Translations under genes and position numbers: made by a program
Notes under the pieces: generated by a model
What the model saw: only the letters and a program-made list of their open reading frames with translations
Database searches by the model: none
Told to the model about the DNA's origin: nothing
In this document: positions 9,755-18,640 of the stretch, piece after piece
Numbering within the stretch: the stretch's first letter is position 1
Layout: the number at the start of each line of letters is the position of its first letter
Assembly (NCBI GenBank): GCA_017744715.1
Contig: JAGIAT010000001.1
Location: 496,001 to 560,000, forward strand
Length of the DNA stretch: 64,000 nucleotides
From: Niabella sp.
Lineage (GTDB): Bacteria; Bacteroidota; Bacteroidia; Chitinophagales; Chitinophagaceae
Reading direction: 5' to 3'

Positions 9755-9939
9755 TGCCTGATTAGTGAAGATAAATTTTTTGAATATTGATTTAGTCATC
9801 GTCGTATTTATATAGTCAACGCCATAAAAGTTTAATGAATCAAAACTTACCAAATTTTTATTTTTAGCAGGCGCACGTTAATCGATGACTCGCTAAAACT
9901 GATAAGTGCTTTTATGCGGGGTTTGATTTACATTTACAT

Positions 9940-12600
9940 ATGAAAGTCAAAGATTCGCTTGTTGCTGTTTGTTTGCTTTGGGGGCTTCAATGTCTTGCCC
10001 AGTCCGTACCGTATAAAAACGCTTCGCTTCCCATCGAAACCCGCGTCCAGGACCTCCTCTCCCGCATGACGCCGGAAGAAAAGTTCTGGCAGTTGTTTAT
10101 GATTCCCGGAGACCTGGATAAGGCTGCACCCGGCCAATATAAACAGGGCTTATTTGGTTTTCAGGTAAGCGCAGCAACCACGGGCGCCGGCGAAGCGGCA
10201 CAACAAATGTTGCACTACAATCAGCGTAACGAAGATGCCCTGGCCCTGGTGAAGAAGATCAACAACATCCAGCGCTATTTTGTGGAAGAAACAAGGCTGG
10301 GCATTCCGTTATTGTTTTTTGACGAAGCGCTGCATGGTTTGGTGCGCAGTGATGCAACTTCTTTTCCCCAGGCCATCGGCCTGGCGGCTACCTTCGATAC
10401 GGCCATGATGCGCCGGGTGGCCAATGCCATTGCCGATGAAACAAAGCAAAGGGGCATCCGCCAGATCCTCACCCCGGTGGTGAACCTGGCCACAGATGTG
10501 CGCTGGGGAAGAACGGAAGAAACCTATGGCGAGGATCCTTTTCTGACCTCGGCAATGGGCGTTGTTTTTGTAAGCGCGTTTGAGCAAAAGAACATCATTA
10601 CAACACCCAAACATTTTGTGGCGAATGTGGGGGATGGCGGCCGGGACAGCTATCCCATTCATTGGAATGAACGCTACCTGGAAGAAACACATTTCCTGCC
10701 ATTTAAAGCCTGCTTTCTGAAAGGCGGAAGCCGGTCCGTGATGACGGCCTATAACTCGCTGGATGGAACGGCCTGTACGGCCAACTCCTGGTTGCTGAAT
10801 ACCAAACTGAAAAAGGAATGGGGATTTAACGGCTTCGTGATCTCGGATGCCGGAGCTACGGGCGGAACACTGGTGCTGCATCATACGGCGGGCGATTACC
10901 CGGAATCCGGCGCACAGGCAATCAATGGCGGACTGGATGTGATTTTTCAAACGGACTATGAACACTATAAATTATTTGCGCCACATTTTTATGATGGGAA
11001 GATCAACCAGCAGCGGATCGATGATGCCGTGGCCCGGGTACTGCGTGCAAAATTTGAATTGGGGCTCTTTGATCACCCCTATGTGGATGAGAAGACGGCT
11101 TCGTTGAAGTATAATCATAAAGCTGTTGGTAAGCAGGCGGCTCTTGAATCGTTGGTGTTGCTGAAAAATGAAAACAGCGCCCTGCCTCTTAAAAAAAACA
11201 TCCGGAAGCTGGCGGTAATTGGCACCGACGCTGCCGAAGCCCGGCTGGGAGGCTACAGCGGCCCGGGCATACATAAGGTTTCCATCCTGCAAGGGTTAAA
11301 AGAAAAGATAGGAGCAACTACTGAAATCCTGTATGCACCTGGTCCCGGCCGCATGAATGACTTGTGGAAAACCGTTCCGGCCAATTTGTTGTGGCATAAG
11401 GAAGGTGCTGTTTTAAAAAGCGGGTTACGCTTTAGCGTGTTTGACCGGATTGATTTTTCGGGAACGCCGGTGGATACAGGCGTAGACCGGGAGCTTAGTA
11501 AACTCTGGACGCTCTCTCGCCCGTCATCAAAGCTGCAGCAGGATTTTTATGCAGTCCGCTGGGAAGGATTGATCCGGCCGGAAGCTTCCGGAAATTACCA
11601 GCTGGGACTAAGCGGCAATGATGGTTTCCGGTTATATATCGATGACCGGCTGGTGATTGATAACTGGAAAAAGGAATCATTCCGGACGCAGCTGATCCCC
11701 GTTTCGTTTGTAAAAGGCAACACCTATAAATTAAAAGTAGAGTACTACGAACCCGTGGGCAATGGAAAGTTGCAACTAATCATCCAGGAAGGTGATGAAC
11801 GGGAGGCGGGGATCCGGGAAGCCGTAGCCACGGCTGAAAAAGCTGAAGCGGTAGTTATAGTAGCCGGCATCGAGGAAGGAGAGTTCAGAGACCGGGCCCT
11901 GCTTTCGTTGCCCGGAAAACAGGAAGCATTAATACAGCGGGTATCCCAGACAGGAAAACCGGTGGTGGTGCTGCTGGTGGGCGGAAGTGCCGTAACGATG
12001 AATAGCTGGATCGATCGCGTAAATGGCATCCTGCAGGTTTGGTACCCTGGTGAGGAAGGAGGGACTGCCGTAGCGGATGTATTGATGGGCGACTATAACC
12101 CGGCGGGGCGCCTGCCCATTACATTCCCGCTGCACGAAGCCCAGCTGCCGCTTGTATATAATCATAAACCCACGGGGCGGGGTGATGATTATGAGAACCT
12201 GTCCGGCCGCCCCTTATTCCCCTTCGGCTTCGGCCTGAGTTATGCAACATTCGCGTACAGTCATATTCGCTTAGATAAACGGAGCATCGGTATCGCCGAT
12301 TCGGTGCGCGTACATTTTACTGTAACGAATACCGGAACGGTGGCCGGAGATGAAGTGCCGCAGCTTTATATCCGCGATGATGAGGCTTCGCTGGCACAGC
12401 CTGTACTGGCCTTAAAAGGATTTCAGCGGGTGCAGCTGAAGCCCGGGGAAACAAAGGAACTTGATTTCCTGATCACACCGGAGTTATTGCAAATGCTGAA
12501 CCAGCAATTGCACTGGGTGGTGGAACCGGGAAGTTTTAGCATCATGATCGGGGCTTCTTCTGCGGATATCCGGTTGCGGACGACGTTGGAAGTTAAATAA
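9940..12600 (+). CDS. Glycoside hydrolase family 3 with PA14 insert (beta-glucosidase-like)
   Basis: 886 residues, signal peptide about 1-21 (ending CLAQS). Domain order: GH3 N-terminal barrel (about 30-370), GH3 C-terminal domain starting near 395 and interrupted by a PA14 module (about 525-620, WEGLIRPEASGNYQLGLSG), and a fibronectin type III-like domain (about 775-880). The catalytic nucleophile is expected to be Asp303 in GFVISDAGA; substrate-site motifs RWGRTEETYGEDP and TPKHFVAN are present. PA14 inserts in GH3 enzymes line the active site and extend specificity to longer glycans. It is exported to the periplasm or beyond. It stands alone between non-coding gaps. Exact linkage specificity cannot be read. 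Confidence 0.9.
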   Translation: MKVKDSLVAVCLLWGLQCLAQSVPYKNASLPIETRVQDLLSRMTPEEKFWQLFMIPGDLDKAAPGQYKQGLFGFQVSAATTGAGEAAQQMLHYNQRNEDALALVKKINNIQRYFVEETRLGIPLLFFDEALHGLVRSDATSFPQAIGLAATFDTAMMRRVANAIADETKQRGIRQILTPVVNLATDVRWGRTEETYGEDPFLTSAMGVVFVSAFEQKNIITTPKHFVANVGDGGRDSYPIHWNERYLEETHFLPFKACFLKGGSRSVMTAYNSLDGTACTANSWLLNTKLKKEWGFNGFVISDAGATGGTLVLHHTAGDYPESGAQAINGGLDVIFQTDYEHYKLFAPHFYDGKINQQRIDDAVARVLRAKFELGLFDHPYVDEKTASLKYNHKAVGKQAALESLVLLKNENSALPLKKNIRKLAVIGTDAAEARLGGYSGPGIHKVSILQGLKEKIGATTEILYAPGPGRMNDLWKTVPANLLWHKEGAVLKSGLRFSVFDRIDFSGTPVDTGVDRELSKLWTLSRPSSKLQQDFYAVRWEGLIRPEASGNYQLGLSGNDGFRLYIDDRLVIDNWKKESFRTQLIPVSFVKGNTYKLKVEYYEPVGNGKLQLIIQEGDEREAGIREAVATAEKAEAVVIVAGIEEGEFRDRALLSLPGKQEALIQRVSQTGKPVVVLLVGGSAVTMNSWIDRVNGILQVWYPGEEGGTAVADVLMGDYNPAGRLPITFPLHEAQLPLVYNHKPTGRGDDYENLSGRPLFPFGFGLSYATFAYSHIRLDKRSIGIADSVRVHFTVTNTGTVAGDEVPQLYIRDDEASLAQPVLALKGFQRVQLKPGETKELDFLITPELLQMLNQQLHWVVEPGSFSIMIGASSADIRLRTTLEVK

Positions 12601-12837
12601 TGAAATCCATCCAATATTATAGTGATATGTTTTATTCCAGCCGGCAATGCAGGTGCTAAATAGTCACCGATGTCCGATGGCCCAAAAATGAATGAGCCAT
12701 TGGTTGCCAACGCAGGAGCATTAAAAACAGCATTCCGTGCAATATGAAGGTATCAGCCAGGGGAGCGTAGAGCTGGCAGGCTTCTGTTTTAAAGATTGTA
12801 TATCCCCGTTTCCGGAAAATAGAATAGATACCCTGCC

Positions 12838-13326
12838 TTAAGCAGTTTCTTCAAACACGCCTGTCTGCCGGTTCTTGCGTACATTGCCGGCTTTAAAATA
12901 CCGGCCGTTCATGGCTACGTAAACGCCATGCGGTAAGGATTGCGCAAAGGCAATGGCACTGCCCAGGTTAAACAAACCGTCGGAGCTGCCGAATTTGATA
13001 GGAATCATGGCCCCGGTAAGCACGATGGTTTTACCTTTTATACGCTCAGCCAGCAGCTGGGCTGTTACAGACATGGTATCGGTGCCATGGGTGATGACGA
13101 TCTGTTCTTCTTCTGCTTGCTCGCATTGGTAGGCGATCAGTTCGCGGTCTTCATCGGTCATCTCCAGGCTATCCACCATCATCAGGGTGCGGATCTCTAC
13201 CGGCACTGTATTCCGCCCTTTTTCCAGCAGATCATGCAAATGTGTGTCCTTAAAATAAAGCTCACCATTCAACATATTGTACTCCTTATCAAAAGTGCCG
13301 CCGGTTATAAAGATGCGTATTGCCAT
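12838..13326 (-). CDS. Single-domain asparaginase-like protein
   Basis: 162 residues from ATG 13326 (MAIRIFITGGTF). Only the N-terminal catalytic domain of the L-asparaginase fold is present; family enzymes are usually 320-350 residues. The key elements are kept: TGGTFDKEY with the nucleophilic Thr, HGTDTM with the Thr-Asp pair and TGAMIPIKFGSSDG with the Lys. A -7 box (TACTTTTG, 13339-13332) ends 5 nt before this ATG, which favours it over an in-frame GTG at 13332. The protein stops at ...VFEETA with no C-terminal domain and no open frame continuing, so it is a short family member rather than a visible frameshift. Activity is uncertain. Confidence 0.75.
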   Translation of the reverse strand: MAIRIFITGGTFDKEYNMLNGELYFKDTHLHDLLEKGRNTVPVEIRTLMMVDSLEMTDEDRELIAYQCEQAEEEQIVITHGTDTMSVTAQLLAERIKGKTIVLTGAMIPIKFGSSDGLFNLGSAIAFAQSLPHGVYVAMNGRYFKAGNVRKNRQTGVFEETA

Positions 13327-13331
13327 ACCCA

Positions 13332-13339
13332 CAAAAGTA
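13332..13339 (-). promoter_or_regulatory. -7 box adjacent to the asparaginase-like start
   Basis: TACTTTTG on the minus strand matches TAnnTTTG and lies 5 nt from the ATG at 13326, predicting a leaderless transcript. No good -33 TTTG at the right distance is visible. Confidence 0.45.
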
Positions 13340-13518
13340 TCGCATTCAGGTCAGAATGCAGGCGCGGCGCCGGTTTGCAATACGAACAGTTGATCGTGTT
13401 TTTTTATTTTAAATGACAGGCATGGGATTTTGTTAGTGGTTTTAACAGCAATCTAAAGTCAACTTTGCAAAATGTAAAACGCATTGGTTAAATAAATTGA
13501 TATTCTGAAATGAGCCGA

Positions 13519-13644
13519 CAGGTTTCAGTGGTCAGACTTCAGTTTTCAGTTATCAGACACCAGTTTTCAGTTATCAGTTTTCAGTTGATTACGTTGGTGA
13601 TCGGCGATCTGACATCGGGTAGCAAACCGGAATCAACCTGAAAC
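13519..13644 (+). repeat. Intergenic repeat family A, copy 1
   Basis: A run of short CAG(T)TTTCAGTTATCAG-like units is followed by a unique core. The 77 bases at 13568-13644 match the reverse complement of 29560-29636 with about three differences. It occupies most of the 339-bp gap between the asparaginase and the antiporter genes, just past the antiporter stop codon. Nothing else is seen in this gap. Confidence 0.75.
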
Positions 13645-13665
13645 ATTGAACATTAAGCCTGGAAC

Positions 13666-15279
13666 TTATTGTCGTTTCCGGCTTCTTAGCCGGGCTTCTT
13701 CCAGATCCAGCTCCCATTCTTTTTCCTTGATCAGCTCCTCGCTAAAGGTTCCGTTTACCCGGAATTTCATCAGTTCATTGCGTTTTATGTGGATCAGCTC
13801 CAGCAGTAATTGCCGGAACCGCGGCATAGACGCATCTACCGCAGGGTTATCTCCCGATTTCAGTCCCAGCTTTTGTTTGGCGGCATCAATCATATGGCTG
13901 TACCGGTTACGCGTCAGTAAAAAAGGCTCGCTTTGTTCCAGGTCGTCCTTATAATGCACATCAATATATTTCAGCGCCAGCTCGGCCAGTTGCAATTTCA
14001 GTTGCTGGTTCTCCGTTTTCCGTTTGTCTTCGGCGGCATCCCGGATCTTCAGCAGCCGGATCAGGGGCGATATGGTAAGCCCCTGTACTACCAATGTGAC
14101 AATGATCACCACAAACGTAATAAAGAGGATCAGGTAGCGGTAGGGAAACTCTACGTTATTTTTTATGTAAAACGGAATGGCCAGGGCCGCGGCCAGCGAT
14201 ACCACGCCCCGCATGCCGCACCAGGCTACTAAAAAGGTTTCCTTATTGGTAGGAACCGCCGTATCCGGCGACCACCGGCGTTTAATGCGCACGCGGATAT
14301 AATTGGAGGTATACACCCACACAATGCGGATCAGGATCACAGCTCCGCTGATAATGAGCCCGTAACCAAGCGCTTCCTTGACGGTATTTTTAGTGAAATT
14401 GGAAACAATAAAAGGAAGCTGCAAGCCGATAAGAATAAAAATGAACCCGTTCAATAAAAACGTAAGCGTGTCCCACACACCCGCCATATGGATCCGCGAC
14501 TGGTATCCCAGCATCCGGTGGGTATGATAGCTCAGAAATAATCCGCCGGCAACCACCGATAATACACCGGAACAATGAAAATACTCCGCTACCAGATACA
14601 TAACGTAGGGCGATAGCAGGGTAAAGGCCGTATCGATCGCTGAAGTGGTAGGAAAGAAGCGAAGGATCAGGTAAATGATACCTGCAATAGCCAACCCGAT
14701 ACAAATGCCCATACCTGCCACAATGAAAAAGCTTTGGGTAGCGCTCCATACGCTGAACTGTCCGGAGATCACCGCCAGCAGTGCAAAGCGGTAAACGATC
14801 AAACTGGAAGCATCATTTACCAGGCTTTCTCCTTCCAGCAGGTTTACCACACTGCGGGGGACTTTTAATCCTTTTAATACAGAGGTAGCTGCAACGGCAT
14901 CCGGCGGAGAAATAATGCCCCCCAATACAAACCCCAGTGCCAGTGTAAAGCCCGGTATCAATGCGGTGGAAAGAAAGGCAATGATGGTAGACGTAAAGAA
15001 TACCAGGCCGAACCCCAGCATCGCAATGCGTCGTTTCAATTTCCAGAAATCGGCCCAGGGCATCTGCATCGCTGCAGAAAAAAGTACCGGCGGCAGAAAG
15101 ATCAAAAAAACAATATCCGGGTTGATCTTTATCTCGGGTGTGCCCGGCAGCATGCTGATGACGAGTCCGGCTATCACCAAAAAGATCGGGTAAGAAATTT
15201 TTAGCTTATTACCCAGCATGGTGAGCAGGGTAATAAGGAAGAGCATGGTCAGGATCAGTAAAAGCCGGCTTTCGATCAT
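13666..15279 (-). CDS. Na+/H+ antiporter (CPA1/NhaP type)
   Basis: 537 residues with about 12 hydrophobic segments in the first 400 residues, then a charged cytoplasmic tail of about 130 residues rich in Arg/Lys/Glu. Family motifs include FLPPVLFSAA near residue 60, ISPPDAVAATSVLKG (the ion-binding Asp) near 130 and EGESLVNDASSLI near 150, with ACGMRG-like WCGMRGVVSLAAALA near 345. It exchanges cytoplasmic Na+ (or K+) for protons. The gene is bracketed by repeat family A at its 3' side and repeat family B at its 5' side. Confidence 0.9.
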   Translation of the reverse strand: MIESRLLLILTMLFLITLLTMLGNKLKISYPIFLVIAGLVISMLPGTPEIKINPDIVFLIFLPPVLFSAAMQMPWADFWKLKRRIAMLGFGLVFFTSTIIAFLSTALIPGFTLALGFVLGGIISPPDAVAATSVLKGLKVPRSVVNLLEGESLVNDASSLIVYRFALLAVISGQFSVWSATQSFFIVAGMGICIGLAIAGIIYLILRFFPTTSAIDTAFTLLSPYVMYLVAEYFHCSGVLSVVAGGLFLSYHTHRMLGYQSRIHMAGVWDTLTFLLNGFIFILIGLQLPFIVSNFTKNTVKEALGYGLIISGAVILIRIVWVYTSNYIRVRIKRRWSPDTAVPTNKETFLVAWCGMRGVVSLAAALAIPFYIKNNVEFPYRYLILFITFVVIIVTLVVQGLTISPLIRLLKIRDAAEDKRKTENQQLKLQLAELALKYIDVHYKDDLEQSEPFLLTRNRYSHMIDAAKQKLGLKSGDNPAVDASMPRFRQLLLELIHIKRNELMKFRVNGTFSEELIKEKEWELDLEEARLRSRKRQ

Positions 15280-15304
15280 GCCTTAATATACGGAATTCTT
15301 TTTT

Positions 15305-15444
15305 TGAATTTGAAAATTTGGGAATCTGAAAATGTGGAAATGTGGGAATGTGGAAATGAAGATGCCGTTCCGGTTGGGTGGTCTGTATGCTGATGAAATA
15401 CCGGGATTAGAAATGAGAAACCAGAAACCAGAAATGAGAACCTG
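15305..15444 (+). repeat. Intergenic repeat family B, copy 1
   Basis: GAAAATGTGGAAATGTGG-like short units are followed by a core starting GAAGATGCCGTTCC and containing CTGATGAAATACC and then AAACCAGAAATGAG. The same arrangement occurs inverted at 30600-30718. It lies between the antiporter and NADH dehydrogenase genes. The remaining bases to 15508 repeat the phrase TGAAACATTGAAC also present at the end of A copy 1. Confidence 0.65.
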
Positions 15445-15508
15445 TACCTTGAACAACAGTCCGTTAAACATTGGAACGGATTTGACATGAAACATTGAAC
15501 CTGAAACC

Positions 15509-16783
15509 TTAAACCTGTTCCTCCCGGTCTTCCGGCCGGATGATCATCCGGAAGGATTGGTCCCTGCTGAAATAGGCAATGATCCAGTTTGTTAACGTGC
15601 GAAGCCGGTTTTTCAACGTAAGCAATGACATTACGTGGATAAACAGCCAGATCAGCCAGGCAAAAAAACCGCCAAACTGCATTTTGGGTTTGGTAAGATC
15701 CGCTACGGCCTTATTGCGCCCGATAATGGCCATGGATCCTTTGTCTACGTAGGCAAAAGGCTTTAATCGTTGCGGATGCAACAGGTTCTTGGCAAGATTG
15801 GCGCCCTGCTGAAGCGCCACCTGGGCCACCTGGGGATGGCCATTCGGGAATGCGGCGTCGGTGGTTTGCAAACAGGTATCGCCGATGGCATAGATATGTT
15901 CAACGCCCTCTACCTTATTATAGGCATCAACGATCAGGCGCTTACCGCGTCCGTAGCAGGTTGCCGGGATGCCGTCAAATGTTTTTGCTGCCACACCGGC
16001 TGCCCAGATCAGGTTCTTCGTTTCAATGGTGCTGCCATCTGATAAAAGAACCGTATCATTTACAAAATCTTTTACGGTGGTATTGAGTTTTATGTGTACG
16101 CCCAGGGCCTCCAGCGATTTCCTGGAATACTGCTGGGCATTTTTCGACATGGGTTTTAACACGGCATCCCCGCCGTCTACCAGGAAAATTTCTCCCAGGT
16201 TCCTTCCAACCAGATCGGGATAGTCTTTCCGGATGATCGTAGCCCGCATTTCTGCAAACATACCGGAGATTTCCACACCTGTAGGACCTGCACCTGCTAC
16301 CACAAAGGTTACCAGTTTTCTTTTATAATCCACATCCGTAGTGCGGGATGCTTCTTCCAGCCGGTTCAAAAGTGTATTCCGCATGGCGAGGGCATCGCTT
16401 AATGTTTTCATCGGAATCGCATGTTGCTGTACCTGCTCCATTCCAAAATAATTGGTAGTAGCACCGGTGGCCAGCACTAAAAGATCATAGTTCAGGGTAC
16501 CATTGGAAAGAACGAGTTGCCGTTCATCAGGAAGCACTTTCTTTAACTCACCCATCCGGAAACGGATGTTTTTTTTGCCTCTTAAAAATTTCCGGAACGG
16601 ATAACTGATACTGGAGGGCTCAAGGAAGCCGGTGGCCACCTGGTAAAGCAACGGAGGAAAGAAGTTATAATTATTGCTGTCTACCAGGGTTACGTCAAAA
16701 CCTGGTTGGTTGTTGAGTTTCTTGGCCAGGGTTACCCCGGCAAATCCGCCACCAACGATCACTACTTTTTTAGACTGATCCAT
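15509..16783 (-). CDS. Type II NADH dehydrogenase (NDH-2), FAD-dependent
   Basis: 424 residues. It has an N-terminal FAD-binding motif VVIVGGGFAGVTLAKKL (about 8-24), a second dinucleotide motif FVVAGAGPTGVEISG (about 165-180) and the C-terminal FAD motif IYAIGDTC (about 295). A hydrophobic stretch near 360-385 (FFAWLIWLFIHVMSL) and a basic end fit peripheral or monotopic membrane attachment. NDH-2 oxidises NADH and reduces quinone without pumping ions. The next gene upstream on the strand, mqnC, makes menaquinone, so the two share the quinone pool. A hairpin repeat separates them. Confidence 0.88.
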   Translation of the reverse strand: MDQSKKVVIVGGGFAGVTLAKKLNNQPGFDVTLVDSNNYNFFPPLLYQVATGFLEPSSISYPFRKFLRGKKNIRFRMGELKKVLPDERQLVLSNGTLNYDLLVLATGATTNYFGMEQVQQHAIPMKTLSDALAMRNTLLNRLEEASRTTDVDYKRKLVTFVVAGAGPTGVEISGMFAEMRATIIRKDYPDLVGRNLGEIFLVDGGDAVLKPMSKNAQQYSRKSLEALGVHIKLNTTVKDFVNDTVLLSDGSTIETKNLIWAAGVAAKTFDGIPATCYGRGKRLIVDAYNKVEGVEHIYAIGDTCLQTTDAAFPNGHPQVAQVALQQGANLAKNLLHPQRLKPFAYVDKGSMAIIGRNKAVADLTKPKMQFGGFFAWLIWLFIHVMSLLTLKNRLRTLTNWIIAYFSRDQSFRMIIRPEDREEQV

Positions 16784-16801
16784 AGGAATGTATTTTTAGA
16801 C

Positions 16802-16846
16802 GACCTATGAGATTTCTACCCTGGAATAGGTTAAATCTCATAGGTC
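16802..16846. repeat. Intergenic hairpin repeat GACCTATGAGATTT
   Basis: GACCTATGAGATTT (16802-16815) and its exact reverse complement (16833-16846) form a 14-bp perfect stem with a 17-nt loop. It fills the 74-bp gap between mqnC and the NADH dehydrogenase gene. It has no U-run for the minus strand, so it looks like a dispersed hairpin repeat that may protect or partly terminate the transcript. Confidence 0.75.
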
Positions 16847-16857
16847 TGATAGGTCGG

Positions 16858-17982
16858 TTAATAATCCACCACCTGCTCCACAATAGCCTCCGGTATCTTA
16901 CGCCATTCATATTTCTGCGTGCGCAGCTGGGGTTCAAAACCGGCTTCGCGAATGGCCTCCTGTATGGATTTATAGGTGAACCGGTGCGGGGCTCCGGCAG
17001 CACTTACCACGTTCTCCTCAATCATAATGCTTCCGAAATCATTGGCCCCGGCATGTAAACACAGCTGGGCTGTAGGTTTTCCAACCGTAAGCCAGGAGGC
17101 CTGAATGTTTTTAATATTGGGCAGCATGATGCGGCTGAGGGCTACCATTTTAATGTATTCATCTGCGGTAGTGAGGTTGTGCACGCCACGGATCCGTGTA
17201 AGCAGGGTATCCACATCCTGGAAGGTCCAGGCAATAAAGGCCAGGAACCCGTTGGCGCCTTCCGGTTTGCGGCTCTGCACTTCCCGTATTTTTACCAGGT
17301 GTTCAAAACGTTCTTCTATGGTTTCCACATGCCCAAACATCATGGTAGCGGAAGTGGTAATATCCAGCTTATGCGCCTCATGCATGATATCGAGCCATTC
17401 CTGGGCACCGCATTTCCCTTTGCTGATAAGGCGGCGTACCCGGTCGATGAGTATTTCGGCGCCTGCGCCCGGCAGGGAGTCCAGCCCGGCATCCTTCAGC
17501 GCCTGCAATACTGCTCTGTGCGTGCTTTTTTCCAGCTTGGTGATATGGGCTATTTCGGGTGGCCCCAGCGCATGCAGCCGGATATCCGGAAACTCCGCCT
17601 TAATCTGGCGAAAGGTATCTACATAAAATTGCAATCCCAGTTCCGGGTGGTGCCCGCCCTGCAACAGCAACTGGTCGCCGCCGTACCTGATCGTTTCCTC
17701 AATTTTTTTCCGGTAAGTAGGCATATCGGTAATATAGGCATCCGGATGCCCGGGAATACGAAAAAAATTACAGAACTTACAATTGGCAATGCATACATTG
17801 GTTGTATTTACATTGCGGTCGATCTGCCAGGTAACTTTTCCATGAGGCACCTGTTGTTTCCGCAGTTCGTCTGCGATCAGCATCAGGTCGGAAAGCGGCG
17901 CATGATGATAAAGAAAAACGCCTTCTTCCACACTCAAAAACTCAAACGCCGCTGCTTTTTTATAGAGATCCTGTAATATCAT
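16858..17982 (-). CDS. mqnC: Cyclic dehypoxanthinyl futalosine synthase MqnC
   Basis: 374 residues, radical SAM enzyme of the futalosine pathway to menaquinone. The 4Fe-4S motif CIANCKFCNF lies near residue 63, followed by LLQGGHHPELGL, PGAGAEILIDRVRR, TSATMMFGHVET and GANDFGSIMIEENVVSAAG, all typical of MqnC rather than MqnE. It cyclises dehypoxanthine futalosine in the cytoplasm. The other mqn genes are not in the window. A TACTTTTG box (18009-18002) lies 19 nt upstream of the start. It is probably expressed with the NADH dehydrogenase gene downstream. Confidence 0.92.
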   Translation of the reverse strand: MILQDLYKKAAAFEFLSVEEGVFLYHHAPLSDLMLIADELRKQQVPHGKVTWQIDRNVNTTNVCIANCKFCNFFRIPGHPDAYITDMPTYRKKIEETIRYGGDQLLLQGGHHPELGLQFYVDTFRQIKAEFPDIRLHALGPPEIAHITKLEKSTHRAVLQALKDAGLDSLPGAGAEILIDRVRRLISKGKCGAQEWLDIMHEAHKLDITTSATMMFGHVETIEERFEHLVKIREVQSRKPEGANGFLAFIAWTFQDVDTLLTRIRGVHNLTTADEYIKMVALSRIMLPNIKNIQASWLTVGKPTAQLCLHAGANDFGSIMIEENVVSAAGAPHRFTYKSIQEAIREAGFEPQLRTQKYEWRKIPEAIVEQVVDY

Positions 17983-18130
17983 AGACTGTTGAAATAAAGT
18001 ACAAAAGTACGACAGATGCCGCTAATTATGGTAAGGATGGGGGTGTTTCCGTATTATTAGTTGTCTTGGGTGTCAGCAATTGACCTGTCCTCCCAGTCCC
18101 CAATGTCTCCTTATGATAACCGCCCTCCGG

Positions 18131-18162
18131 TTTGGCTAAAGCCCTTTTCTAAAGTATCTTTG
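18131..18162 (+). promoter_or_regulatory. Bacteroidota-type promoter before the IscA-like gene
   Basis: TTTG (18131-18134), a 20-bp spacer and TATCTTTG (18155-18162) match the -33/-7 consensus of the primary sigma factor of Bacteroidota. Transcription would start near 18169, about 75 nt before the ATG at 18243. The rest of the 260-bp gap to mqnC shows no gene. Confidence 0.65.
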
Positions 18163-18242
18163 CAATGTAAAAACAGGAGTAACCCCGGCGGCGAACATTT
18201 AGGCCGGATAATTGTTATCGTTACTTCTAAACAGGAGTTAAA

Positions 18243-18608
18243 ATGACGCAGCAAACTAAAAATACAATACCTGGTAACATTTATGTAAGCGAAAGTGCCA
18301 AAAAGCGCATCCGCGAGATCCTGGCTGAAAAGCAGGCGGAAGAGGATGCGGCCTATTTTTTGCGGGTAAGTGTGGTCAGCGGCGGCTGCTCCGGTTTGAG
18401 CTATAAGCTGGATTTTGATACGCAGCAAAAACCGATGGACCAGGTGTTTGAGGATAATGATGTGAAGGTGGTTACCGACATGAAGAGTTTGCTGTACCTT
18501 TTAGACACCACGCTTGAATTTTCTGACGGACTGAACGGTAAAGGGTTTTATTTCAATAATCCCAATGCGTCACGGACCTGCGCCTGCGGGGAAAGTTTTG
18601 CTGTTTAA
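18243..18608 (+). CDS. IscA/SufA/HesB-type iron-sulfur carrier
   Basis: 121 residues, small cytoplasmic A-type carrier that receives and delivers Fe-S clusters. The three conserved cysteines are visible: GGCSGLSYKL in the middle and CACGESF at the C-terminus. The length is typical. It is the first gene after the promoter at 18131-18162 and precedes the TerC gene by 32 bp. No other suf/isc gene is in the window, so it is likely a stand-alone carrier. Clients may include radical SAM or respiratory enzymes (inference). Confidence 0.88.
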   Translation: MTQQTKNTIPGNIYVSESAKKRIREILAEKQAEEDAAYFLRVSVVSGGCSGLSYKLDFDTQQKPMDQVFEDNDVKVVTDMKSLLYLLDTTLEFSDGLNGKGFYFNNPNASRTCACGESFAV

Positions 18609-18640
18609 GATCAACTACCACATTAAATACATACAAATAA

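Noticed and set aside
10309..10965. 218-residue minus-strand ORF
   Set aside because: Antisense to the GH3 gene, with no plausible protein features.
13519..13600. Short CAGTTTTCAG repeats as a possible CRISPR array
   Set aside because: Units are 7-17 bp, irregular and without equal-length spacers; no cas genes are present.
17179..17976. 265-residue plus-strand ORF
   Set aside because: Antisense to mqnC, whose motifs are unambiguous.
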